NCBI GenBank assembly: GCA_025360105.1
Contig: JANYCT010000089.1
Span: forward strand, 1-64,000
Direction: 5' to 3'
Source: Actinomycetes bacterium
GTDB lineage: Bacteria; Actinomycetota; Acidimicrobiia; Acidimicrobiales; Ilumatobacteraceae
DNA length: 64,000 nucleotides
This document shows positions 25,562-34,210 of this stretch, piece by piece; position 1 is the stretch's first letter, and every line of letters begins with the position of its first letter. A model generated the notes under the pieces. The model was not told the DNA's origin. It ran no database searches and saw only the letters and a program-made list of their open reading frames with translations. A program made the position numbers and the translations under genes.

Positions 25562-27994
25562 ATGGCAACTTCGGGTAACAGCGCCCGCAAATCGGGATCC
25601 ACGCGATCGGGCAGCAAAACCGGTTCCTCGTCGCGTGCCTCGGCATCGAAGGCGCCTGCCAAAACGTCGGCCGGCATCACATCGAAGTCGGCGAGCGGAA
25701 CCTCGGCTGAGGCCGGCGAGGCGCGCAGTGACTTACGCACCGCCGTCGAGGGCCGCGAGAACGAGTTCATCGGCATCGCACTGATCGCCAGCGGTGTGCT
25801 GGTCGGCTTGGCCATCTACGCGAAGCTCGCCGGAGTACTGGGGCGTTGGTTGAACACCGGCCTCGGCTGGCTCTTCGGCCTCGGCCGCTTCGCGATCCCG
25901 ATCGTGTTGGTAGCAGCCGGTATCGCACTCATTCGTCAGGGCCGCAGTGAACACCGTGTGCGCCTCGCGGTCGGGTGGGGTGTACTCGGCATCGCCGCCC
26001 TCGGCATCTTGCACATCTTCATCGTGTCCGCCAAGAACTGGTCCGACCTCGGTCCTCTCGCCGGCGCGGGTGGGTGGGCCGGAGCACTCGTTGGTGTGCC
26101 CGTTCGTTCGCTCATCGGCAATATCGCGGGCGTCGTCCTGCTCGTGGCCATGGGCTTTGCTGCGCTGTTGCTCATTACTGGGATGTCGGTGCGGGCGATG
26201 GCCACGAAGGCGAAATATTCTGCCGGCGTCGTCGCAGTCCCCGTTGGACGTGCCGCGAAGAAAGCCTTGGGCGGCATGTCCACGTTGTCGAGCGAACGCA
26301 CCGACGAATTGGGTTCCGGTGCTGGGTTTCCGGCTCCACAGATTTACGACGTTGATGCCGAAGAGGTCGAGCCTCCGGCGCCTCGTCAACGCTCGAAGAA
26401 GGCACTCGCCACCGGTGCCGTCGATCCGTTGATTTCTGCTCCTGGCGAGCAGGGCGAGCTCGATCTCGGGCCTGGCGCAAAGAAGGGCCAGTGGATCCTG
26501 CCGCCCGCATCGTTTCTGGTTCGCTCGGGTGTGCAGACCATCAACAAGGCCGAGGTCGAAGCGCGCGGGCGCACCCTCGTCGATTCGTTGAACTCGCACG
26601 GGGTCGAGGTCAAGCTGGTCGGTATGACCGTGGGACCTACGGTCACTCGCTACGAACTCGAACTCGGCAGCGGCGTGAAGGTTGCGCGCGTCACCACGCT
26701 CAACCGCGACATCGCGTACGCGATGGCGGCCATCGATGTGCGCATCCTTGCGCCCATTCCGGGTCGCTCGGCCATCGGGGTCGAGGTACCGAACCACACG
26801 CGGCAACTGGTGTCGCTCGGCGACATCATGTCCTCGGCCGAGGCTAAGGCCGCCACCCACCCACTCGATGTTGCCATCGGCAAAGACATCGCTGGTCGGT
26901 CGGTGTTCTTGAATTTGGCCACCACGCCCCACCTGCTGATCGCTGGCGCCACGGGTGCAGGTAAGAGCAGTGGCATCAATTGCATTATTACGTCGTTGCT
27001 CATGCGCAGCACGCCCGACCAGGTGCGGCTCATCCTCATCGACCCGAAGCAGGTCGAGATGGGCCAGTACAACCGTTTGCCACATCTGCTCACTCAGCCG
27101 GTGACCAATCCCAAGAAGGCGGCCAACGCGCTGGGTTGGGCGTGCAAGGAAATGGATCGTCGCTACGACATCTTGTCCGAGGTCGGGTTTCGTGACATCG
27201 GGGGCTACAACGCTGCGTTCGATCGGGGCGAACTACAGGCCGAGCCGGGCACCGAGCGCGAGTTCGAACGTCTGCCCTACATCGTGGTGGTGGTCGACGA
27301 GTTGAACGACTTGATGATGGTTGCTGCGCGAGATGTAGAAGACAGCATCACGCGCATCGCCCAGAAGGCGCGCGCCATCGGCATCCACCTCATCGTCGCC
27401 ACCCAGCGGCCGAGCGTGAACGTGATCACTGGTGTCATCAAGGCCAACGTGCCCGCGCGCATGGCATACGCGGTGAGCAGTCTCACCGATAGCCGTGTGA
27501 TTCTCGATCAGCCGGGCGCCGAAAAGCTGGTCGGTAAGGGCGACATGTTGTTGCTACCCGGCAGTAGCAATGTCGCGCAGCGCATCCAGGGCTCGTTCGT
27601 GAGCGAGGAAGAAGTACGCAAGGTGGTCGGCCATTGGCGTCGCCAATCGCCCGACGTCAGCTACGTGGCCGGCGTCGAGGGCGACGACAACGACGGTGGC
27701 AGTGGCGGCAGCCTGTTCGGGATCGCCACGAACTCCGGCAGCGGCAGCGGCGATTCCGACGACGATGACGACCTCATGCGCCAGGCGATGGAACTGGTGG
27801 TGCGCAGCCAACTCGGTTCTACCTCGATGCTGCAACGCAAGCTGAAGGTCGGGTTCGCTCGGGCCGGTCGCATCATGGACCTGCTCGAACAGGGCGGCGT
27901 GGTGGGCCCTACCGAGGGCAGCAAGGCCCGTGCGGTCCTGATGACCGTCGAAGAGTTCGAGCTGCTCCAGGAAGCCGAACGCAACCGCCGCTGA
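25562..27994 (+). CDS. ftsK: DNA translocase FtsK/SpoIIIE
   Basis: Membrane-anchored motor that moves chromosome termini through the division septum. After a basic S/K-rich N-terminus (1-50) come about four membrane segments (65-230), a linker, and the alpha/beta motor: Walker A GATGAGKSSGIN at about residues 461-472, Walker B YIVVVVDELNDLMM, and VATQRPSVNVITG. The C-terminal gamma winged helix (QAMELVVRSQLGSTSMLQRK onward) is present, so KOPS-type DNA reading is likely. 810 residues is typical for the short form. The gene order rnj-ftsK is conserved; rimO would normally follow but is 7 kb away here. Confidence 0.96.
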   Translation: MATSGNSARKSGSTRSGSKTGSSSRASASKAPAKTSAGITSKSASGTSAEAGEARSDLRTAVEGRENEFIGIALIASGVLVGLAIYAKLAGVLGRWLNTGLGWLFGLGRFAIPIVLVAAGIALIRQGRSEHRVRLAVGWGVLGIAALGILHIFIVSAKNWSDLGPLAGAGGWAGALVGVPVRSLIGNIAGVVLLVAMGFAALLLITGMSVRAMATKAKYSAGVVAVPVGRAAKKALGGMSTLSSERTDELGSGAGFPAPQIYDVDAEEVEPPAPRQRSKKALATGAVDPLISAPGEQGELDLGPGAKKGQWILPPASFLVRSGVQTINKAEVEARGRTLVDSLNSHGVEVKLVGMTVGPTVTRYELELGSGVKVARVTTLNRDIAYAMAAIDVRILAPIPGRSAIGVEVPNHTRQLVSLGDIMSSAEAKAATHPLDVAIGKDIAGRSVFLNLATTPHLLIAGATGAGKSSGINCIITSLLMRSTPDQVRLILIDPKQVEMGQYNRLPHLLTQPVTNPKKAANALGWACKEMDRRYDILSEVGFRDIGGYNAAFDRGELQAEPGTEREFERLPYIVVVVDELNDLMMVAARDVEDSITRIAQKARAIGIHLIVATQRPSVNVITGVIKANVPARMAYAVSSLTDSRVILDQPGAEKLVGKGDMLLLPGSSNVAQRIQGSFVSEEEVRKVVGHWRRQSPDVSYVAGVEGDDNDGGSGGSLFGIATNSGSGSGDSDDDDDLMRQAMELVVRSQLGSTSMLQRKLKVGFARAGRIMDLLEQGGVVGPTEGSKARAVLMTVEEFELLQEAERNRR

Positions 27995-28015
27995 ACGGAA
28001 GGCACCAGCGAGCCA

Positions 28016-29519
28016 CAGTCGACGATGTGTGGGCCCTTGTTGAGCATCACGCACTCGGCTCGTTCCGACACCGCCGTCTGACTCCTCCGCCCGCGATGGC
28101 TGGCCGGTCCTGGCCAAGGTATCGAGCAGCTGCGTGGCCCAGATCACCGGCACATGAGCCGCATCGCAGGCCGACATGATCTCCTCGTGCACGTCCGCGA
28201 GACGTTTGAAGCCCAGCTCGACGGCAAGGTCGCCGCGAGCGATCATGACTCCGACGCGTGCGCTCCGCATCACAACGAACGGAACGTCGGCGACGTCCTT
28301 GGCCGTCAGCGCCGACAACCGCATGTTGGTTTCGGGCATGTTGATTCCCTTGTCCGCGTGCAGGTTCGCCTCGCCCGGGCGAACCTCGGTGATCGCCACG
28401 ATGATCTCGTCGCGCGTGACATTGGTGATCGTGCCACCGATCTTGCCGTCGTCGAACAAGACCGGCTCGTGCAAGCGGGCATAGAGAAATGCTTCGGGCA
28501 AGCTGCACCCGATGTGGTGGGCTGCGCCGGCGCCGGAGACGGGCATCGGTTGCATCGAGCGGGTGAGGATGAGCTGATCTCCTCGGCTGACACGATGCGC
28601 CTGTTGCACTTGCGGAAGCTGCCCGACGGTGACGACATCGTCTCCATGTGGGTCAACACACACAAGGGTCGTTCCGGTCGTCATGTACGTGGTCTGCTCA
28701 GTGAAGAGGCGACACGTGCCGCGACCGCCGCTGAGCACGGTCCACAGTCGTTACGCCCCGTGACTGTCGCCGAGTCGCACCTGATCCCCGGTGTGGCGAC
28801 GGCGAGCCCACGAAGCATCGCGCACAGCAAGCGTGAACCCGACCGTTCCACTATGAAGCGTTGGTGTACGGGAACGTGGGCCGACGGGGTGGTCAATACT
28901 GGTTTGACCACGTGGCCGGTGTGGTGGCGCTGAGGGCGATTCGAATCGCGCGCGACCCGTGTTGCGCCGGACCGGTGCGTAGCGTCGGGCCGCCAGGGTC
29001 CATTGCGACCCGCACTGATCGACCGTCGGGCGTGGTGCATGCGCCAGCGGAGTCAACCACGTGTGCCCACGCAGTTTTGTCGTCGTGGGCGCAAGTGATG
29101 CGCGCAATATCGATTCCGTGTTCGACGAGTTGCGTCACGAGCGACGGATCGTCTGAGGCTTCACTTGGCAAGGGACCATGATGCGCGTTGAGCGATGGGG
29201 AGGTGCCCGGCCTAGGAGGGCGTCGGCATTCGTGTTGAGTAGCTCGTGGTGTTCGCTCATTGCAATGTCGGCGTGCTGCCGGGGAACGGTCGTGCCGTTG
29301 AGGCCACTCACCACTGCGAACACGGCTTCGACCGTGGCCAATACGTGAGGTTCGGATCGGCCGAGTCACGATAGGCCAAGCGAACCGAGCCGCGACTCGA
29401 GCGAGCGGACGGCGTGCTGATGCAACTTGACGCAGTACACCAGGTTGGCAGCGGCGTGCCGGTGAACGGGATGCACGTCGTCGGTCTCGGTGGTTCGTTG
29501 CGCCTCGGCGTCGATGCAC
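28016..29519 (-). pseudogene. Decayed pyruvate-kinase-like gene
   Basis: Reading along the minus strand, pieces of one long pyruvate-kinase-like protein appear in order but in changing frames. They are: an N-terminal extension with VLATVEAVFAVVSGLNG-type helices; the barrel start RIMV then PSEASDDPSLVTQLVEHGID and IARITCAHDD; VRVAMDPGGPTLRTG; a middle domain; VLFDDGKIGGTITNVTRDE; INMPETNMRLSALTAKDVAD; then directly VGVMIARGDLAVELGFKRLA, WATQLLDTLARTGQPSRAE and SERAECVMLNKGPHI. The segment that should lie between FVV and MRSARVGVMI, which holds catalytic lysine and metal ligands, is deleted, and at least four frame changes exist. It resembles the long pyruvate-kinase variant with an N-terminal extension. 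It lies between a NUDIX gene (same strand) and ftsK (convergent). Confidence 0.75.
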
Positions 29520-29533
29520 GATCGGCTTCCCGA

Positions 29534-29938
29534 TCAGGACACCGCCACCCGTGCTACGTGTAACCCGGCGACGACCGCGTGGTCATGTTCGTAGGTGAGT
29601 AGTTCCGAGACATAGCCGACGTGCAGCCAGCGAATTTGGTCGACCTCGTCGTTGGGGCGGAATTCGCCCACGACCTCCTGCATCGCCCAGTAACGCACGC
29701 GCTTCATTCGACCCTTGCGATCGATCGATCGGGTGTGGGGCAGTTCGTCGCCAGCCACGCAGTACAGGCCAGTCTCCTCGCGGACCTCGCGCAATGCGCA
29801 AGCCAACGCTGTTTCGCGACGGATGAGTTTGCCCTTGGGCAGCGACCAATCTCGCTGTTGGGGACGATGGACCAGCAGAACTTCGACGTCGCGATCGCGC
29901 GTCATTCTCCATACGACTCCGCCAGCGGCTTCGATCAT
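29534..29938 (-). CDS. NUDIX hydrolase
   Basis: Small pyrophosphohydrolase of 134 residues. The Nudix box is complete: G-K-L-I-R-R-E, seven residues, then REVREETGL. The WSLPKGKL opening and the histidine/tyrosine pattern resemble MutT/Ap4A-type enzymes; in actinobacteria such proteins are often fused to or paired with a histidine-phosphatase domain, which is absent here. The ATG at 29938 begins IEAAGGVVW, the family start. Substrate not assignable. The pyruvate-kinase-like pseudogene lies downstream, and the CYTH gene lies upstream on the same strand. Confidence 0.9.
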   Translation of the reverse strand: MIEAAGGVVWRMTRDRDVEVLLVHRPQQRDWSLPKGKLIRRETALACALREVREETGLYCVAGDELPHTRSIDRKGRMKRVRYWAMQEVVGEFRPNDEVDQIRWLHVGYVSELLTYEHDHAVVAGLHVARVAVS

Positions 29939-30034
29939 GCACTGGACGGTAGACCGTCTCGTTCGTTCACCCGCGGCATGTTCCGTGAACAGTCGTTGGC
30001 GTTCGGATGAATTCGCGGCGTCGTCCGCTCGTGC

Positions 30035-30508
30035 TCACATCGGCATGCCGTCCCGGGCAAGTGCGGCGTTGGTCCACGCCCTCTGGCCAGTCACCTCGTG
30101 ACCGAACCAGGCCGGAGGCACGAACTCCAACGCTGCTGACTCGGTGGCGAACTCGACCTCGACGGTGTAGAGCCCGATGAGACCTGCGTCGTACACGTCG
30201 ATCTCGGCCACCGGAGATCCGGGTTGATCCAACGTGACGCGGTGGCGGGTCTTGGAAATGCGGCCCCCACCCGTGTGCGGCCAGAGCGCCTCGGCCTGTT
30301 CGGGGGACAACGGGAGCTCCACCTCGGTACGGCTCATCCCGCTGCCGGCCTTCACGGTGAGTTGCGCGCCGCCCTCAGCAATTCGGACACGTACGCTGAT
30401 GTCTCCATCGTCGGCGATGTAGCCCTGACGAAGCCGGTCGCCGGCTCCGAGCGTCGCTCGATCGGGTAACTCACTGAGCACGAATTTGCGTTCGATCTCC
30501 ACCGTCAT
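30035..30508 (-). CDS. CYTH-domain protein (triphosphate tunnel metalloenzyme)
   Basis: A 157-residue protein with the family signature EIERK at residues 4-8 (MTVEIERKFVL) and alternating charged strands (VRVRIAEGGAQLTVKAG; RTEVELPLS; AEIDVYDAGLIGLYTVEVEF) expected to form the tunnel that binds triphosphates. Members act as inorganic triphosphatases, thiamine triphosphatases or class IV adenylate cyclases. The ATG at 30508 is 37 bases from the divergent CHAD gene, so the two probably share a regulatory region. The link CYTH-CHAD favours a polyphosphate or triphosphate substrate. Confidence 0.9.
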   Translation of the reverse strand: MTVEIERKFVLSELPDRATLGAGDRLRQGYIADDGDISVRVRIAEGGAQLTVKAGSGMSRTEVELPLSPEQAEALWPHTGGGRISKTRHRVTLDQPGSPVAEIDVYDAGLIGLYTVEVEFATESAALEFVPPAWFGHEVTGQRAWTNAALARDGMPM

Positions 30509-30545
30509 CGACCAAGTATGGCTCGCGCGGAGTACCTTCGATGTT

Positions 30546-32099
30546 GTGAGCAAATCGCTCGTCTCCTCGTTCGTTTCGCACGAGCATGGCCCGTCGGTCG
30601 CAGTGGCGCGTCTGGGCGAACTCGGTTTCGAGTCCGGCATCTCGCCGAGGGTAACGAGATGGTTGCTCGACACGTTCGATGGCCGCGTGCATCGAGCGGG
30701 CCTGCAACTGGAGCTGAGCAACGTCGACGGTGCACCGTTGGAACTGATTCTGAGCGGCCACGGAACTGCTCGCTCGCACGTCAGTGTTGATGTCACTCCA
30801 CGATTCGCCGGTGATATTCCCCCAAGCCCATTCCGATCGCGACTCTCTGCCATTGTCGAGATCAGGGCGCTGCTCCCGGTGATCTCGGTTGAATCGATCG
30901 CTACGCCGTTCACGTTGCGCGATCGCAGTGGCAAATCGCTCGTCACGGCGACCTTGTTCGAAGACATCGAGGTCGCGGAACACGCTGACATCGATCTGCT
31001 TCCCTGGGTTCTCGAGGTTCACGAATCGATCGGATACCCCAAGCCAGCAGGCGCGGTTCGCGATGCCCTCGACCATCTTGGGCTCGAGCGTGTAGGGGTC
31101 GACGTACTCGGTATGGCCGCTGACTCGGCGGGTATTGATCTGGCGGGCTTTGCCGGCATGCCCGGAGTTCCTCTCGATCCGACCATGCCCGCGATCGATG
31201 GTTTCCGCGCCGTGCTGGTAAATCTGGCAGACACGATCGCGGCGAACTGGGACGGCGCAGCTGACCAGATCGATCCCGAGTTTCTCCACGACCTCCGAGT
31301 CGCGGTGCGACGCACCCGCTCGTTGCTCGCACAGGGCAAACAGATCTTGCCCGAAGACGTGATACACCGCGCCCGGCAGGAGTTTGGTTGGCTCGCCGGG
31401 CTCACTGGACCCGTACGAGATCTCGACGTGTACCTGATCGAGTGGGAGAGTTACACGGGTATGTTTTCTGCGGATGCTCTTGGTGCGCTCGAGCCCGTAC
31501 GCGAGCTGCTTGAGCGTCGACATGAGAATGCGTCCGCGGCGTTGGCTACCGCGTTGCGGTCGCGCGGGGCCGGCGACTGGATAAACGAGTGGCGCGAGTG
31601 GTTGACGGAGGCAATTCCCACGGCAAGCGCTGGTATCCATGCGAACCGTCATCTCGGCCACGTTGTGGCCAAGCACATACGTCGTGCGCACGAGAATCTG
31701 ATCGACGACGGCCGCCTCATCAACGCCGACACACCGGCAGAGGAGGTGCACAACCTGCGCAAAGACGCGAAGAAACTGCGGTACCTCTTCGAATGTTTCG
31801 CCACTCTTCTGCCCAAGTCTCCTCGTAAGGGTTTCGTGCAACGGCTGAAGGCACTGCAGGACAACTTGGGCGCACACCAAGACGCGGAAGTTCACGTGGC
31901 CGAGCTGCGCGCCATCTCCCATGAGTTGTACGCCGTCGGCGCATCGCCGGCCACGATGTTGGCGATCGGTCAACTCACTGAGAAGCTCGACCAGCGACGG
32001 ATCGAAGCTCGTGTTGCCTTTGCCGAACGATTCGATGCGTACGACACCGCAGCGACGCATCGCGCGCTTGCCGATGCGCTCGAAGGGATCGCGCCGTGA
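30546..32099 (+). CDS. CHAD-domain protein with degenerate CYTH-like N-terminus
   Basis: The C-terminal part (about 235-500) is a CHAD domain, an all-helical fold with conserved histidines and basic residues that binds inorganic polyphosphate: FLHDLRVAVRRTRSLL near 246 and EVHNLRKDAKKLRYLFECF near 400. The N-terminal part (residues about 1-200) looks like a CYTH barrel that has lost the EIERK motif: LLDTFDGRVHRAGLQLEL and RALLPVISVE correspond to CYTH strands. The GTG at 30546 is a plausible start. Its stop overlaps the GTG of the next gene (ParA-like) by 4 bases, so the two are translationally coupled. Confidence 0.88.
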   Translation: MSKSLVSSFVSHEHGPSVAVARLGELGFESGISPRVTRWLLDTFDGRVHRAGLQLELSNVDGAPLELILSGHGTARSHVSVDVTPRFAGDIPPSPFRSRLSAIVEIRALLPVISVESIATPFTLRDRSGKSLVTATLFEDIEVAEHADIDLLPWVLEVHESIGYPKPAGAVRDALDHLGLERVGVDVLGMAADSAGIDLAGFAGMPGVPLDPTMPAIDGFRAVLVNLADTIAANWDGAADQIDPEFLHDLRVAVRRTRSLLAQGKQILPEDVIHRARQEFGWLAGLTGPVRDLDVYLIEWESYTGMFSADALGALEPVRELLERRHENASAALATALRSRGAGDWINEWREWLTEAIPTASAGIHANRHLGHVVAKHIRRAHENLIDDGRLINADTPAEEVHNLRKDAKKLRYLFECFATLLPKSPRKGFVQRLKALQDNLGAHQDAEVHVAELRAISHELYAVGASPATMLAIGQLTEKLDQRRIEARVAFAERFDAYDTAATHRALADALEGIAP

Positions 32100-32857
32100 A
32101 GATACTTGCGACCTACAGCATCAAAGGCGGCGTCGGCAAGACCACTGCCGCAGTGAACCTGGCCTACGAGGCCGCCTGCTTGGGCGCACGAGTGCTGCTG
32201 TGGGACATCGATCCACAGGGTGCGGCCACTTTCTTTTTTCGTATCAAACCATCGGTAAAGGGTGGAGCCAGCAAGCTCATCGGCAAGCAAGGAGAGCTCG
32301 AGCCGCACGTACGTGCTACAGACTTCACCGGTCTCGATCTCGTGCCCGCCGACTTCTCGATGCGCAACCTCGACTTGCACCTCGATGATCGCAAGCGACC
32401 GACCCGGCGGCTCACGACACTGCTCGATCCGCTCGCCGGTCGTTACGACGTTGTCATCATCGATTGTCCGCCCGGGGTCACGCTTGCCAGCGAGAGCGTG
32501 TTCGCGGCCGTCGACGCGCTGCTGGTGCCGATCATTCCGAGCACTCTCTCGCAGCGCACTCTCGAGCAACTTTACGAATTCCTCGCTGAGCTCCCGCTAC
32601 GTCCGTTGGTGTTGCCGTTTGCCTCGATGTTCGACCGACGTAAGAAATTGCAGCGAGATCTCGTTGCGTCGCTCGCGGTCGAAGCGCCGGACTTCCTTCC
32701 CACCACTATTGCCAACGCAAGCATCGTCGAGCACATGGGCATCGAGCAGGCGCCCGTGGCGGTGTACGCACCGAACAGTGCTGCGGCGGTGGCATACCGT
32801 CAACTCTGGAACGACATCGCCGGTTACCTCTGGGACACAACCGGATTGGTGGTGTGA
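32096..32857 (+). CDS. ParA/MinD-family ATPase (orphan)
   Basis: A 253-residue deviant-Walker ATPase: KGGVGKTT at residues 10-17 with the signature lysine, the switch region DIDPQGAAT (about 37-45), and VVIIDCPPGVT (about 119-129). No ParB gene is next to it. It overlaps the CHAD gene and is followed immediately by a YkgJ-like gene. ParA-type ATPases without ParB often position protein or storage complexes on the nucleoid (McdA with carboxysomes is the model). Coupling to a polyphosphate-binding CHAD protein suggests polyphosphate granules as cargo; this is inference. Confidence 0.9.
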   Translation: MKILATYSIKGGVGKTTAAVNLAYEAACLGARVLLWDIDPQGAATFFFRIKPSVKGGASKLIGKQGELEPHVRATDFTGLDLVPADFSMRNLDLHLDDRKRPTRRLTTLLDPLAGRYDVVIIDCPPGVTLASESVFAAVDALLVPIIPSTLSQRTLEQLYEFLAELPLRPLVLPFASMFDRRKKLQRDLVASLAVEAPDFLPTTIANASIVEHMGIEQAPVAVYAPNSAAAVAYRQLWNDIAGYLWDTTGLVV

Positions 32858-33469
32858 ATGAGCGATACAGAGCGTCTTCAAGCCGGCGACTTCTCGACGT
32901 GGTTGGTCGAAATCCACGGTGCGATCGCGGGGGAGCGCGCATCTGACGTGCCATGCGGAACGTGCACGGCGTGCTGTACCTCGTCGCAGTTCATTCACAT
33001 CGCGCCAGACGAAACCGACGCGCTCGCGCACATCCCGTCAGCGCTGTTGTTTCCTGCACCTCGGCTTCCGCAGGGTCATGTGCTGATGGGCTACAACCAA
33101 CATGGTCACTGTCCGATGCTGGTGCACAACCGTTGCTCGATCTATGAGCACCGACCACGTACCTGCCGCACGTATGACTGCCGTGTCTTTCCGGCAACGG
33201 GGCTCGAGCCCGACGAGGCTGACAAGGCCTTGATAGCGCAGCAGGCGCGACGGTGGCAGTTCAGCCACCCAACTGACGACGATGAGGTTCTGCACGATGC
33301 CGTGCGCGCCGCCGCGGCGTTCCTGCAGGAGCACCCTTATGCACTTCCCGATGGCGTGTCGACGGCCAGTCCCACTCAATTGGCGGTGCTCGCGATTGAG
33401 ATGCACGGCCTGTTTCTTGAGGGCGGCGAGCACGGCCCGAGTGGCGTGACTGGTGACCGAAGCCCCTAA
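32858..33469 (+). CDS. YkgJ-family cysteine-cluster protein
   Basis: A 203-residue protein with the family's metal-binding cysteines: CGTCTACC at residues 33-40, then CPMLVHNRCSIYEHRPRTC and YDC at about 86-109. YkgJ/UPF0153 proteins probably bind zinc or an Fe-S cluster; function unknown. Its ATG directly follows the stop of the ParA-like gene, so it belongs to the CHAD-ParA unit. Confidence 0.85.
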   Translation: MSDTERLQAGDFSTWLVEIHGAIAGERASDVPCGTCTACCTSSQFIHIAPDETDALAHIPSALLFPAPRLPQGHVLMGYNQHGHCPMLVHNRCSIYEHRPRTCRTYDCRVFPATGLEPDEADKALIAQQARRWQFSHPTDDDEVLHDAVRAAAAFLQEHPYALPDGVSTASPTQLAVLAIEMHGLFLEGGEHGPSGVTGDRSP

Positions 33470-33493
33470 CGAAGTGTCCGCGTTGGCGAGATA

Positions 33494-34142
33494 GTGGAGG
33501 CAACCGAGCAGGTCGTTCCGTGCTCGTTCGTTTGTTCGTTTCTTCCGGCTCAGGTGGCCCTGTCGATTATCGCCGACAGCTGCGGAACCAGCAGCGCACC
33601 GACGGCCACGCAGCCGCCGTCGACTGCGTCGGGGGTAGCCACATCGACCGTGGTCGCAACCGTGGTTACCCCGCCTACCGTGCCTGCGGCGCGGACGTCG
33701 GTATCGGCAGATTTTTCAACTGCAGTTCCCGGGTATCGACACGGTGCGATTTAGCTTGGACGGAACAGTGGTCACCGAACTCACCGGTGAGGGTTACAAC
33801 GTGAACGGTCTCACCCGGGTCGCTGCTGCTGACCACACGCCACTCGTGCTGCTCGAGCGTCCGTATCAGAACGAGACGATCGGTCAGCCCGTCCACGTGA
33901 GCGGCATGTCGAACACCTACGAGGCCACCGTGTACTACGAAGTGCTCGCCGCCGATGGCACATCGTTGATCACGGGTAACCTCATGGCGACGTCGGGTTC
34001 GGGTACCTGGGGTACATTCGACACTGACTTGGCAGCATTGCCAGTGGGCACCATCGGAACTGTCACCGTGGGCCTGTTCGACCGCTCCGCGGAGAACGGT
34101 GATCCGGTCGGCGTGACCGAGGCGCTGGTTCATCTCCGCTGA
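33494..34142 (+). pseudogene. Gmad2-domain lipoprotein, split by a one-base frameshift
   Basis: The first frame (GTG 33494 to the stop at 33754) gives a weak signal sequence with IIADSC as possible lipobox, then an S/T/P/A-rich linker ending TSVSADFSTAV. The second frame (to 34142) encodes a Gmad2 immunoglobulin-like domain: FQLQFPGIDTVRFSLDG, ERPYQNETIGQPVHVSGMSN and a final EALVHLR. Removing one T from the run of five at 33712-33716 joins them as SADFQLQFPGIDTVRFSLDG. Gmad2 domains occur in spore-germination-like and secreted actinobacterial lipoproteins. The break could be a true mutation, slippage or a sequence error. Confidence 0.75.
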
Positions 34143-34210
34143 GTCGATCCGCCTGTTCGTTCAAAGTTGCCCCGTGTCATGATGGGTTCACGTTGAGCTG
34201 GGGGTCTGTC

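Noticed and set aside
30471-32060. Minus-strand frame of 529 codons opposite the CHAD gene
   Set aside because: Shadow; the plus-strand CHAD motifs and the coupled ParA gene are decisive.
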